A DNA stretch of 34,251 nt from Phycisphaerae bacterium (GTDB lineage Bacteria > Planctomycetota > Phycisphaerae > FEN-1346 > JAACEH01). The stretch is taken from assembly GCA_012729015.1 (NCBI GenBank), contig JAAYDY010000121.1, positions 1 to 34,251 of the forward strand, read 5' to 3'. Positions 23,459 through 30,302 of the stretch are shown here, piece after piece. Both the position numbers and the translations under genes were made by a program. Every line of letters begins with the position of its first letter. Within the stretch, counting starts at the first letter, position 1. The notes beneath the pieces are model-generated. The model made no database searches. It was not told where the DNA came from and saw only the letters and a program-made list of their open reading frames with translations.

Positions 23459-23500
23459 ATTATGCCGGGATTCCGGCTCGCGGACCTTGACGCAGATCAA
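23459..23500 (-). promoter_or_regulatory. hcp promoter with FNR/HcpR-type site at -41.5
   Basis: Read on the minus strand, TTGAT-CTGC-GTCAA (23500 to 23487) matches the FNR/CRP-family palindrome TTGAT-N4-ATCAA in 9 of 10 specified bases. CATAAT (23464 to 23459) is a 5/6 match to the -10 box. A start 7 nt downstream (23452) puts the palindrome centre at -41.5, the class II activator position. There is no -35 box, as expected for an activator-dependent promoter. The regulator gene is not in the window. Confidence 0.6.
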
Positions 23501-23665
23501 TTCCGCCACGTTTTCTTCGATCTCTCCGGAAAACCTCGTTAATGCCAGCCCCCCCCTATGTCTGACCAACCGCTGTGCCCCAAGGGGTGCGGCGGACAAG
23601 GGTGCATGTCATTTTTGCGGGTGCGCAGGCTCTCGCACCGCAGAAACGGTGGGGAAGCGACGTAG

Positions 23666-23685
23666 GGGGCGCTCGCGAGCGCCCC
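23666..23685. repeat. Perfect 20-bp palindrome
   Basis: GGGGCGCTCGCGAGCGCCCC reads the same on both strands and is preceded by CGTAG. It has the same plan (G4 arm, CG-rich centre) as the palindrome at 348-369, suggesting one repeat family. Confidence 0.8.
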
Positions 23686-23743
23686 GCGGGGGACAGGCAC
23701 CCTGGGAGGGCGGCTCCCCCCTCGACGAGGCTCGGGGCTTGCA

Positions 23744-23762
23744 GCGAGCCGCCCCTACGGTT
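23744..23762. repeat. Second copy of the 19-bp intergenic repeat
   Basis: GCGAGCCGCCCCTACGGTT is identical to 358-376. Here the left arm (GGGGCTTGCA, from 23734) is diverged, so the hairpin is imperfect. Confidence 0.85.
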
Positions 23763-23836
23763 GGCGCTATTGCCAGACCAGTGGCCCGCCACAAACGTGA
23801 CATGCACCCGGCGGACAACGGTAGGCGCGTTTTTGA

Positions 23837-23865
23837 TTGACCGCGCGCGGGGGGCGGCCTATTCT
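23837..23865 (+). promoter_or_regulatory. Sigma-70-type promoter for the hemB unit
   Basis: TTGACC (23837-23842), a 17-bp spacer and TATTCT (23860-23865) form a near-consensus promoter right of the repeat cluster. The predicted start is near 23872, giving a leader of about 60 nt before ATG 23932. Confidence 0.65.
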
Positions 23866-23931
23866 GAATCTTCGGCTCTTCGATGGGCATGAAGCGGGGT
23901 GGGTTGCTGTGCGAGGGAGGCGTGCAAAGTG

Positions 23932-24198
23932 ATGGCGAGCGTGCGTTATGTGGTCGATGGGGCCTACAACCTGGCGGAGGTGGCGCGCCGGCTTGAGCCG
24001 CACGGCGTCGTGTATGAGCCGGAGCCGGGGCGGCTGCGCCTGGTGCCGGACGATCCGACGTATCCGGAGACGTTCCTGGGGAGCGACGGGGTGGTGGAGA
24101 TGCGGCTGGATCCGTCGGCGGGCCAGCGCGTGGACGAGTTTGTCGGCGACTTGTCGTCCTGGCTCGGGCTGGACCTGACGCCGGTCGCGTCGCGATAG
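23932..24198 (+). CDS. Small conserved-looking hypothetical protein
   Basis: An 88-residue soluble protein, first in the unit that ends with hemB. ATG 23932 (or GTG 23929 directly before it) follows GAGGGAGG (23913-23920). Predicted mixed alpha/beta: YVVDGAYNLAEVARRLEPHG, VVYEPEPGRLRLVPDD, VVEMRLDPSAGQRVDEFVGDL. No TM helix, no cysteines and no recognised family. There are 26 nt to the next start. Its placement upstream of hemB suggests co-expression only, not a tetrapyrrole role. Confidence 0.65.
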   Translation: MASVRYVVDGAYNLAEVARRLEPHGVVYEPEPGRLRLVPDDPTYPETFLGSDGVVEMRLDPSAGQRVDEFVGDLSSWLGLDLTPVASR

Positions 24199-24224
24199 CG
24201 TGTTCGCAGGCAGGAGAGACAGCA

Positions 24225-24791
24225 TTGGCGGAAGGCGTATTCGGGCGCATGCGACGGGACGATTCGGTGCTGCTGGTGGTGGACATCCAGGAGCGTCTGT
24301 TGCCGGCGATGGACGGGCACGAGGAGGTGGCTGCGGCGGCGGACCGGCTGGTTCGGGCGGCAGGGCTGCTCGGCGTGCCGGTGCTGTGTACGGAGCAGTA
24401 CCCTCGTGGGCTGGGGGCGACGGTGGATCCGGTCCGGACGAGTCTGGGTCCGGCGCCGATTCTGGAGAAGATGACGTTCAGTTGCTGCGGGGCCGAAGGG
24501 CTCATGGGGCGTTTGGCGTCGCTGGGCCGCCGGCAGGTGGTGCTGGCGGGCATCGAGACGCACGTGTGCGTGATGCAGACAGCCCTGGATCTGCTTGCGG
24601 CGGGATATCGGCCGTTTGTGGCGGCCGACGGCGTGTCGAGTCGGTTCGCGGCCGACCGGCAGACGGCGTTGGATCGCCTGCGTCAGGCCGGAGCGGTGGT
24701 GACGACGAGCGAGTCGGTGATGTTTGAGTGGCTCGAGACGGCGGCTGCGGCGGAGTTCAAGGCCGTGTCGCGTATCGTCCGCGAGCGATAG
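24225..24791 (+). CDS. Isochorismatase-family cysteine hydrolase
   Basis: A 188-residue alpha/beta hydrolase. TTG 24225 is taken as start because AGGAGAG (24212-24218) is ideally placed; the next ATG (24249) has no SD. The catalytic triad of the family is visible: D20 in LLVVDIQERLLPA, K82 in EKMTFSCC, and the nucleophile C115 in AGIETHVCVMQT. The cis-peptide-type GIETHVCV motif and the short length place it near the YcaC/nicotinamidase-like branch. Members cleave amides or vinyl ethers of small metabolites; the substrate is not predictable. It sits between the 88-residue gene and hemB with 39 nt to the latter. Confidence 0.85.
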   Translation: MAEGVFGRMRRDDSVLLVVDIQERLLPAMDGHEEVAAAADRLVRAAGLLGVPVLCTEQYPRGLGATVDPVRTSLGPAPILEKMTFSCCGAEGLMGRLASLGRRQVVLAGIETHVCVMQTALDLLAAGYRPFVAADGVSSRFAADRQTALDRLRQAGAVVTTSESVMFEWLETAAAAEFKAVSRIVRER

Positions 24792-24830
24792 GGTCTGAGC
24801 GGCAGCGTCAGTGGGGAGGAACACCGGGCC

Positions 24831-25817
24831 ATGGGCTTTCCGATACATCGACTTCGGCGGCTTCGCGAGCATCCCGGGCTGCGCGAGATGGTGGCCGAGA
24901 CGCGGTTGTCGGCGCAGGATCTGGTGATGCCTCTGTTTGTGCGCGAGGGTCACGGCGAGCGTCGGCCGATTGCGTCGATGCCGGGCCAGTGCCAGTGGTC
25001 GGTCGATACGCTGGTGGAGCGGGCCGGCGAGGCGGCTGCGGCGGGTGTGCCGGCGGTACTGCTGTTCGGCATTCCGTCGCACAAGGACGCCGCGGCGACG
25101 TCGGGCACGGCGCCCGACGGCATCATCCCGCGGGCGGTGCGGGCGCTGAAGGAGGCGATGCCGAATCTGGTGGTGATGACAGACGTGTGTCTGTGCGAGT
25201 ACACGGACCACGGGCATTGCGGGGTGCTGACGGATCGTGGCGGCGAAACGGTGGTGGACAACGACCGGACACTGTCGGTTCTTGGCGCGATGGCGGTGGC
25301 GCATGCGCAGGCGGGAGCGGACGTGGTGGCGCCGAGCGACATGATGGACGGCCGGGTGGCTGCCATACGTCGGGCACTGGATGCTGAGGCGCTGTCGCAT
25401 GTGCCGATCATGTCTTACGCTGCGAAGTACGCGTCGAGTTTCTATGGGCCGTTTCGTGACGCGGCCGAGAGCCCGCCGAAGTTCGGCGACCGGCGCGGGT
25501 ACCAGATGGATGTGCGCAACGGGGACGAAGCGTTGCGCGAGGTGGCACTGGACGTGGAGGAAGGGGCCGACATCGTGATGGTGAAGCCGGCCGGCAGCTA
25601 CCTGGACATCCTGTGGCGGGTGAAACAGGCATTTCGGATGCCCGTGGCGGCGTACCAGGTGAGCGGCGAGTATGCTATGATCAAGGCGGCGTCGTCGCAG
25701 GGGTGGGTGAACGAGGATCAGGTGATGATCGAGTCGCTGACGGCGATCCGTCGCGCCGGGGCGGACCTGATTGTGACGTACTTTGCGGACCGGGTTGCAG
25801 ATATCATTGAAGGTTAG
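24831..25817 (+). CDS. hemB: Delta-aminolevulinic acid dehydratase (porphobilinogen synthase)
   Basis: A 328-residue cytoplasmic enzyme that condenses two 5-aminolevulinates to porphobilinogen in haem/corrin synthesis. The Schiff-base lysines are K199 (SYAAKYASSFYGPF) and K252 (IVMVKPAGSYLDI). The metal site DVCLCEYTDHGHCG has C120, C122 and C130, the zinc-binding type rather than the Asp-rich magnesium type. The family signature around GADVVAPSDMMDGRV is intact, and the length is typical. ATG 24831 lies 10 nt after GGGGAGGA (24813-24820). It is the last gene of the unit; no other haem gene is adjacent. Confidence 0.97.
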   Translation: MGFPIHRLRRLREHPGLREMVAETRLSAQDLVMPLFVREGHGERRPIASMPGQCQWSVDTLVERAGEAAAAGVPAVLLFGIPSHKDAAATSGTAPDGIIPRAVRALKEAMPNLVVMTDVCLCEYTDHGHCGVLTDRGGETVVDNDRTLSVLGAMAVAHAQAGADVVAPSDMMDGRVAAIRRALDAEALSHVPIMSYAAKYASSFYGPFRDAAESPPKFGDRRGYQMDVRNGDEALREVALDVEEGADIVMVKPAGSYLDILWRVKQAFRMPVAAYQVSGEYAMIKAASSQGWVNEDQVMIESLTAIRRAGADLIVTYFADRVADIIEG

Positions 25818-25850
25818 GCGGCATTTGCTGAAAAGTGGCCCCAGACCTCA

Positions 25851-25879
25851 TTGACTTGTGCGCGGGCTTGCTGTATCCT
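25851..25879 (+). promoter_or_regulatory. Sigma-70-type promoter for the GT4-GH57 unit
   Basis: TTGACT (25851-25856), exactly 17 bp, then TATCCT (25874-25879). The predicted start is near 25886, leaving a leader of about 120 nt before ATG 26008. Confidence 0.65.
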
Positions 25880-25893
25880 AGCGGTTGCTGTCT

Positions 25894-25942
25894 GCGACGG
25901 CACAGAAGTCTTCCCGCCCGTGCCCGTCGCGCAACGGGGGGA
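25894..25942 (+). promoter_or_regulatory. Structured 5' leader with two competing stems
   Basis: GCGACGGCAC (25894-25903) pairs with GTGCCCGTCGC (25920-25930) with one bulge. TTCCCGCCCGT (25911-25921) can instead pair with ACGGGGGGAA (about 25933-25942). The second stem encloses an arm of the first, so the two exclude each other. It matches no riboswitch family I know. Confidence 0.3.
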
Positions 25943-26007
25943 AGTCCAATCACCCATGGATGGGGCATTAAGGTCAGGGACGCATCGGGGGTTCGCCTGA
26001 GGCGATT

Positions 26008-27387
26008 ATGCGTGTCTTAATGCTCGGCTGGGAGTTTCCGCCGTTCATCAGTGGCGGCCTGGGGACGGCCTGCTACGGGTTGACGCGCGCCATGAGCGAG
26101 GAGGGGGTCGATGTGACCTTCGTCCTGCCTCGGGCGGTCAGCGGCGACCACACCACGCACGTGCGGCTGATAGCGCCTGCCGCGGTTTCCGTCAAGAGCA
26201 ACGGTCGCGTGAAGTCGATGCTCGTCCAGCAGGGCGGGCAGATTGTCAGCTACCACATCGACAGTCTCGATCATGTGACCTTCGTTCCGGTGGACGTGGA
26301 GTTGTCGCCGTACGAGACGGAGGCGGAGTATGCGGCGCGGATCGAGCGCTTGAACCGGATTCGTCACACCCTCAGCCAGGAGGAGATGCGCGTCCTGGAG
26401 ACCGAGAGCCGCCGGACGGATCGGTCGATCTGCGCGGTGGATTCGCCGTTGACGGGGCAGTACGGTCGGGATCTTCTGGCGGAGGTGCATCGGTATGCGC
26501 GGCTGGTGACGATGTTCGCGCCGCGGATGGAGTTCGACGTGATCCACGCGCACGACTGGATGACGTTCCCGGCGGCGCTGGCGGTGTCGCGAATGACGGG
26601 CAAGCCGCTGGTGGTGCACGTGCACAGCACGGAGTTCGACCGCAGCGGGGAGCACGTGGACCAGCGTGTGTACGACATTGAGCGGGCCGGGATGCACGGG
26701 GCGGCCCACGTGGTGGCGGTGAGCAACCTGACGCGGAATTTGTGCGTGAGCCGCTACGGTGTGGATCCGCAGAAGGTGTCGGTGGTCTACAATGCGATCG
26801 ACCTTCAGGATTCGACGGTGCCGACCGGGCCGCTGACGTTTCGCAAGGGCGAGCGTCTGGTGCTGTTTCTTGGCCGCATGACGATGCAGAAGGGGCCGGA
26901 CTACTTCGTGGCGGCGGCCAAGAAGGTGCTCGACAAGATGGAGAACGTGACGTTCATCATGGCGGGCGACGGGGACATGTTCCGCCGGGTGATCGAGAGG
27001 GCCGCGGACCTGGGCATCGGGCACAAGATTCTGTTCACGGGGTTTCTGCGCGGCGACAACGTGCAGAAGGTGTTCCGGATGGCGGACCTGTTCGTGATGC
27101 CGAGCGTGAGCGAGCCGTTCGGGCTGGTGCCGCTGGAGGCGATGAGCCAGGACGTGCCGGTGATCATCAGCAAGCAGAGCGGCGTGAGCGAAGTGCTGAC
27201 GCACGTGCTGAAGGTGGATTTCTGGGACATCAACGAGATGGCCAACAAGATCATCGCGGTGCTGCGTCACGCGCCGCTCCGCGAGACGCTGAAGAAGCAC
27301 GCACACTTTGAGGTTCGCAAGTTCTCCTGGCGCGATGCTTCGCGGTCCTGTGTGGAACTCTACGAGCGGCTGACGTCCCGCGGGTGA
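26008..27387 (+). CDS. GT4-type glycosyltransferase (glycogen synthase-like)
   Basis: A 459-residue GT-B enzyme. The N-terminus MRVLMLGWEFPPFISGGLGT carries the glycine loop typical of GT4/GT5 glucan synthases. FDVIHAHDWMTFPAALA and VHVHSTEFDRSG (about 175-215) belong to the acceptor domain. VVYNAIDLQ, LFLGRMTMQKGPDYFVAAAKK and PSVSEPFGLVPLEAMS (E-x7-E, about 371-380) form the nucleotide-sugar site of the C-terminal domain. A charged helical insert with EAEYAARIERLNRIRHTLSQ lies near 100-150. ATG 26008 has TGAGG 8 nt upstream. It is paired with a GH57 gene 80 nt downstream, a common arrangement in storage-glucan or maltodextrin loci. Donor (UDP- or ADP-glucose) not determined. Confidence 0.85.
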   Translation: MRVLMLGWEFPPFISGGLGTACYGLTRAMSEEGVDVTFVLPRAVSGDHTTHVRLIAPAAVSVKSNGRVKSMLVQQGGQIVSYHIDSLDHVTFVPVDVELSPYETEAEYAARIERLNRIRHTLSQEEMRVLETESRRTDRSICAVDSPLTGQYGRDLLAEVHRYARLVTMFAPRMEFDVIHAHDWMTFPAALAVSRMTGKPLVVHVHSTEFDRSGEHVDQRVYDIERAGMHGAAHVVAVSNLTRNLCVSRYGVDPQKVSVVYNAIDLQDSTVPTGPLTFRKGERLVLFLGRMTMQKGPDYFVAAAKKVLDKMENVTFIMAGDGDMFRRVIERAADLGIGHKILFTGFLRGDNVQKVFRMADLFVMPSVSEPFGLVPLEAMSQDVPVIISKQSGVSEVLTHVLKVDFWDINEMANKIIAVLRHAPLRETLKKHAHFEVRKFSWRDASRSCVELYERLTSRG

Positions 27388-27467
27388 TCGCCGACCGGCG
27401 GCGACGACCGGACGGGGCGAGCGGCCCGGGTCTGTCTCTACTCGACGTGGAAGGAACCGTACAGCCC

Positions 27468-28643
27468 ATGGCTTCCGTCTGCTTCTACTTCCAGGTGCAC
27501 CAGCCGTATCGCCTTCGCCGCTACAGCGTGTTCGATGCCGATCCATACTACTTCGACGACTACAAGAACGCTGAAATCTGCCGCAAGGTGGCCACGAAGT
27601 GCTACCTGCCCGGCAACCGGCTGATGCTGGACCTCATTCAGCGGCACAAGGGGCGGTTCCGCGTCAGCTACTCGATCAGCGGCGTGGCCGTGGACCAGTT
27701 TCTGGAGTACTGCCCGGAGGTGATTGACTCGTTCCGGGCGCTGGTCAATACGGGCTGTGTCGAGCTGCTGGGCGAGACGTATTACCACAGCCTTTCGTTT
27801 CTCTATAGCCGCGAAGAATTCCGCCACCAGGTGAACAGCCACAAGGCGAAAATGCAGGAGGTGTTCGGTTACCAGCCGCGCGTCTTCCGTAACACGGAGT
27901 TGATCTACAACAACGACCTGGCGCACTACGTGCAGGACATGGGTTACGCGGGCATTCTGGCCGAAGGGGCGGATTACATTCTGGGTTACCGCAGTCCGAA
28001 CTTCCTGTACCGGCCGCTGGGGGCGGATCGCATCAAGCTCCTGCTGAAGAACTATCGCCTGAGCGACGACATCGCCTTCCGGTTCTCGAACCGCGGCTGG
28101 AGCGAATGGCCGCTGACGGCCGAGAAGTTCGGCCGATGGGTCAACGAGGTCAACGGCAACGGCTTCGTGGTGAACCTGTTCATGGATTACGAAACCCTCG
28201 GGGAGCACCAGTGGGAGGACACGGGCATCTTCGATTTCATGTCGAAGTTGCCGGAGGTGATCCTGGAGCACTCCGACAACGACTTCCTGCGGCTGTCGGA
28301 ATCGGTCGACCGCTACGAGGCCAGCGGCACGCTCGATGTGCCGCACATGGTGTCATGGGCCGACATGGAACGCGACCTGTCGGCATGGCTCGGCAACAGC
28401 ATGCAGTCCAACGCCCTGCACGAGATCTACCGCCTGGAGCGGCAGATCAAGGAGAAGGGCGACCCGATGCTTCTGCACGACTGGCGGCGGCTCCAGACGT
28501 CGGACCATTTCTACTACATGTGCACGAAGTGGTTCTCCGACGGCGACGTGCACAAGTACTTCAACCCCTATGACTCGCCGTACGATTCGTACATCAACTT
28601 CATGAACGTGCTGGACAACATCCGTCAGCGGCTCAGGCACTGA
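27468..28643 (+). CDS. Glycoside hydrolase family 57 protein
   Basis: A 391-residue cytoplasmic GH57 catalytic domain. The conserved regions appear in order: HQPYR (11-15), GETYYHS (102-108), RNTELIYNN with the likely nucleophile E144, and FMDYETLGEHQW with the likely acid/base D240 and H247. SWADMERDLSAWLGN follows as region five. GH57 enzymes include alpha-amylases, amylopullulanases, 4-alpha-glucanotransferases and branching enzymes. At this short length, without C-terminal extensions, it matches the alpha-amylase-like group. ATG 27468 follows AAGGAA; an upstream in-frame ATG at 27384 would overlap the GT gene and add 28 residues of poor composition. It likely trims or remodels the glucan made by its neighbour. 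Confidence 0.9.
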   Translation: MASVCFYFQVHQPYRLRRYSVFDADPYYFDDYKNAEICRKVATKCYLPGNRLMLDLIQRHKGRFRVSYSISGVAVDQFLEYCPEVIDSFRALVNTGCVELLGETYYHSLSFLYSREEFRHQVNSHKAKMQEVFGYQPRVFRNTELIYNNDLAHYVQDMGYAGILAEGADYILGYRSPNFLYRPLGADRIKLLLKNYRLSDDIAFRFSNRGWSEWPLTAEKFGRWVNEVNGNGFVVNLFMDYETLGEHQWEDTGIFDFMSKLPEVILEHSDNDFLRLSESVDRYEASGTLDVPHMVSWADMERDLSAWLGNSMQSNALHEIYRLERQIKEKGDPMLLHDWRRLQTSDHFYYMCTKWFSDGDVHKYFNPYDSPYDSYINFMNVLDNIRQRLRH

Positions 28644-28688
28644 TGGCATCGCGGCCGCAGGCGACAGGCGGCCAACAGGCAGACAACA

Positions 28689-28716
28689 GGCCCCCGGCGC
28701 CGTGGCGCTGGGGGCC
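28689..28716. terminator. Strong bidirectional hairpin terminator
   Basis: A 12-bp stem, GGCCCCCGGCGC (28689-28700) with GCGCTGGGGGCC (28705-28716), one G-U pair and a four-base loop. It lies 45 nt after the GH57 stop and 47 nt from the end of the convergent minus-strand gene. The plus side has TGATCGTTTG, so the T-tract is weak. Confidence 0.8.
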
Positions 28717-28763
28717 TGATCGTTTGTGTGACGAGGCGCGGGCGACGTCGCGCGGGCATCAAC

Positions 28764-30161
28764 CTACTGTGCCAGAACGTAGACGGGGCAGGGGCCCACC
28801 TCGACGGACACTTTGCCGTCGGCGGACTCGACGGTCTTCTCGTGACCGAACATGTCGCGAACGGTGACCTTGCCGGCAGCCTCGATGGCCACGGTCTTCG
28901 GGCCGGCGACGTTCCAGGCCATCAGCACGGGCTTGCCGGCGTCGGCCTTGGCGGCGTCGGGCGCGAAGCGGTAGATGAAGAGGCCGTCCTGACCGTCGCT
29001 GACGGCCGCCTGGAGCCTCGGATTCGGCAGCGTGCGGATCATGGTCTGCACGGCGAACGCCTGCGGCCGCCAGGACTTGTCGCGGAGGAAGAATCCGGCG
29101 TTGAAGTTATCGCTGTCGGTGGCGAACATGATGTGGACGCGCGCGACGCCCAGGCGCATGGCCACGGCGTACATGCGGCAGGTGTAGGCGGCCTGGAGCA
29201 GCGGCGACACCAGAGGTTTGCCGGGAGGCGTGTCGAAGTGGCCGCCGTCCTGTTTCGAGATGGGGTAACCGACCTCGGTGTACCAGACGGGGGCGTCCCC
29301 GCGACCGTGTTTGGCGAGGATGGCGCGAATCTCCGCCAGGCAGGGCGCCACGGCATAGCCGCCCCAGGGCTTCACGTAGAACATATCGGGGCCGACGGGC
29401 TCGGTGTACGGATGCGTGGAGAGGGCGTCGTAGCTCTTGGCCACGGCGGGGTCCTTCTCGTGGACGTTCTTGATGAAACGGATGTCGCCCTTGCTGGCGC
29501 CGCCGGCGCCGAAACCGATGACCGTCACGTCGGGCCAGCGGTCCTTGATGGCCTTGCCCGCGGCGACGATCACTTTGGCGTAGAGGGCTTCGCGCTCGGC
29601 TTCGACCTCGGCGCGCGGCTCACGGTCGGGGATCATGTACTGGAAGTTCGGCTCGTTCCAGACCTCGATCTTCGTGACGGGCCGGTTGGGCAGGTCGGGA
29701 TGGTCCTTGAAGAACGTGCCGCCGGGGCCGTAGCGCTCCAGGAACGCGACGATGCCCTTGATGTTGTCGGCGAGAAAGGCTTCGTCGCTGTCGTAGAAGG
29801 CTCGGTTGCGGTTCTGGCCGTGAACGCGGACGCCAAGGGTCTTCATGATCTCGACTCCGTCCTGGGACATGGCTTCCATGGCCTTGTCGTCGAACGGGCC
29901 GCCGATGCGGATGCTCCTGAAGCCGATCTTCCTGATTGCGTCGCGATGTTCCAGATACTCGCCGGTCCAGGCGTAAAGGCCGTAGACGGGCACATCTGGG
30001 GCGGGACGGGCCGCCACCTGGTCGATGGGCGGGAACTGCTGATCGGCGATCTTCCACTGGCCGGGGATGACCGTGGGTTGGACAACGGGGCCGGGCTCGG
30101 CGGCACAGGCCGGGCTGGCCAAGGCGACGACCGCCATCAGGACAAGACTGAGAGTGCGCAT
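28764..30161 (-). CDS. Secreted clan GH-A glycosidase-like protein
   Basis: A 465-residue exported protein. ATG 30161 follows CAGGAGAAAGCC and starts a signal peptide (MRTLSLVLMAVVALASPACA, cleavage near residue 21). The TIM barrel shows the clan GH-A pair: acid/base E170 in KIEVWNEPNF (after strand 4) and nucleophile E296 in VWYTEVGYP (after strand 7), 126 residues apart. YDALSTHPYTEP and HIMFATDSDN are further barrel edges. The C-terminal 80 residues (VLMAWNVAGPKTVAIEA) form a small beta-sandwich. The motifs resemble GH39/GH5-type enzymes acting on plant or algal polysaccharides, but the exact family is not decided here. It is monocistronic, with a -10-like TTATACT 54 nt upstream of the start codon. 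Confidence 0.8.
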   Translation of the reverse strand: MRTLSLVLMAVVALASPACAAEPGPVVQPTVIPGQWKIADQQFPPIDQVAARPAPDVPVYGLYAWTGEYLEHRDAIRKIGFRSIRIGGPFDDKAMEAMSQDGVEIMKTLGVRVHGQNRNRAFYDSDEAFLADNIKGIVAFLERYGPGGTFFKDHPDLPNRPVTKIEVWNEPNFQYMIPDREPRAEVEAEREALYAKVIVAAGKAIKDRWPDVTVIGFGAGGASKGDIRFIKNVHEKDPAVAKSYDALSTHPYTEPVGPDMFYVKPWGGYAVAPCLAEIRAILAKHGRGDAPVWYTEVGYPISKQDGGHFDTPPGKPLVSPLLQAAYTCRMYAVAMRLGVARVHIMFATDSDNFNAGFFLRDKSWRPQAFAVQTMIRTLPNPRLQAAVSDGQDGLFIYRFAPDAAKADAGKPVLMAWNVAGPKTVAIEAAGKVTVRDMFGHEKTVESADGKVSVEVGPCPVYVLAQ

Positions 30162-30215
30162 GGCTTTCTCCTGAAAAGGGGCTCCCGGGGCTATGGACGT
30201 GGTGTTGATTCTGAT

Positions 30216-30222
30216 AGTATAA
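30216..30222 (-). promoter_or_regulatory. Candidate -10 element upstream of the GH-A gene
   Basis: On the minus strand TTATACT (30222 to 30216) lies 54 nt before ATG 30161. No -35 of quality is seen at 16-18 bp (GTACGA at 17). It is the same heptamer as at 20234-20240, upstream of another secreted glycosidase-like gene. Confidence 0.3.
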
Positions 30223-30302
30223 CGGCCCGGTTCGGAATTCGTACCGGCGATTGTGGATCGGATGTCGCTGAATCGTGAGGCGGTCTGGCAGGAGTGCAGG
30301 CA

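Larger units (their letters stand above)
23600..23809. repeat. MITE-like palindrome cluster bounded by a 12-bp inverted repeat
   Basis: GGGTGCATGTCA (23600-23611) and TGACATGCACCC (23798-23809) are perfect inverted repeats 210 bp apart end to end; GCGGACAA flanks both, outward of each arm in related order. Inside are a GGTGCG/CGCACC hairpin (about 23620-23638), the 20-bp palindrome at 23666-23685, a GGGAG/CTCCC hairpin (23704-23718) and the 19-mer shared with 358-376. No transposase is encoded. The structure fits a non-autonomous element or a composite of REP-like units. Confidence 0.5.
23402..23931. other. Intergenic region with palindrome cluster between divergent units
   Basis: This spacer separates hcp (minus) from the small-protein/isochorismatase/hemB unit (plus). 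From left to right it holds the hcp promoter and FNR-type site, a repeat cluster (about 23590-23825) of nested palindromes, and the plus-strand promoter at 23837-23865. Short open frames cross the repeat cluster on both strands but are repeat-derived and show no RBS or domain. Confidence 0.7.

Noticed and set aside
23600..23809. CRISPR array
   Set aside because: The repeats are palindromic, irregularly spaced and of different sequence; there are no uniform spacers and no cas genes.
23394..23892. Short open frames on both strands across the palindrome cluster upstream of hcp
   Set aside because: They are repeat-derived, of low complexity, without RBS or domain, and run through inverted repeats and promoters.
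25886..26007. Possible tRNA, SRP RNA or known riboswitch in the GT4 leader
   Set aside because: No cloverleaf, CCA or T-loop arrangement, no SRP tetraloop (GGAA with the conserved flanks), and no known aptamer core is visible; only two generic stems were kept.
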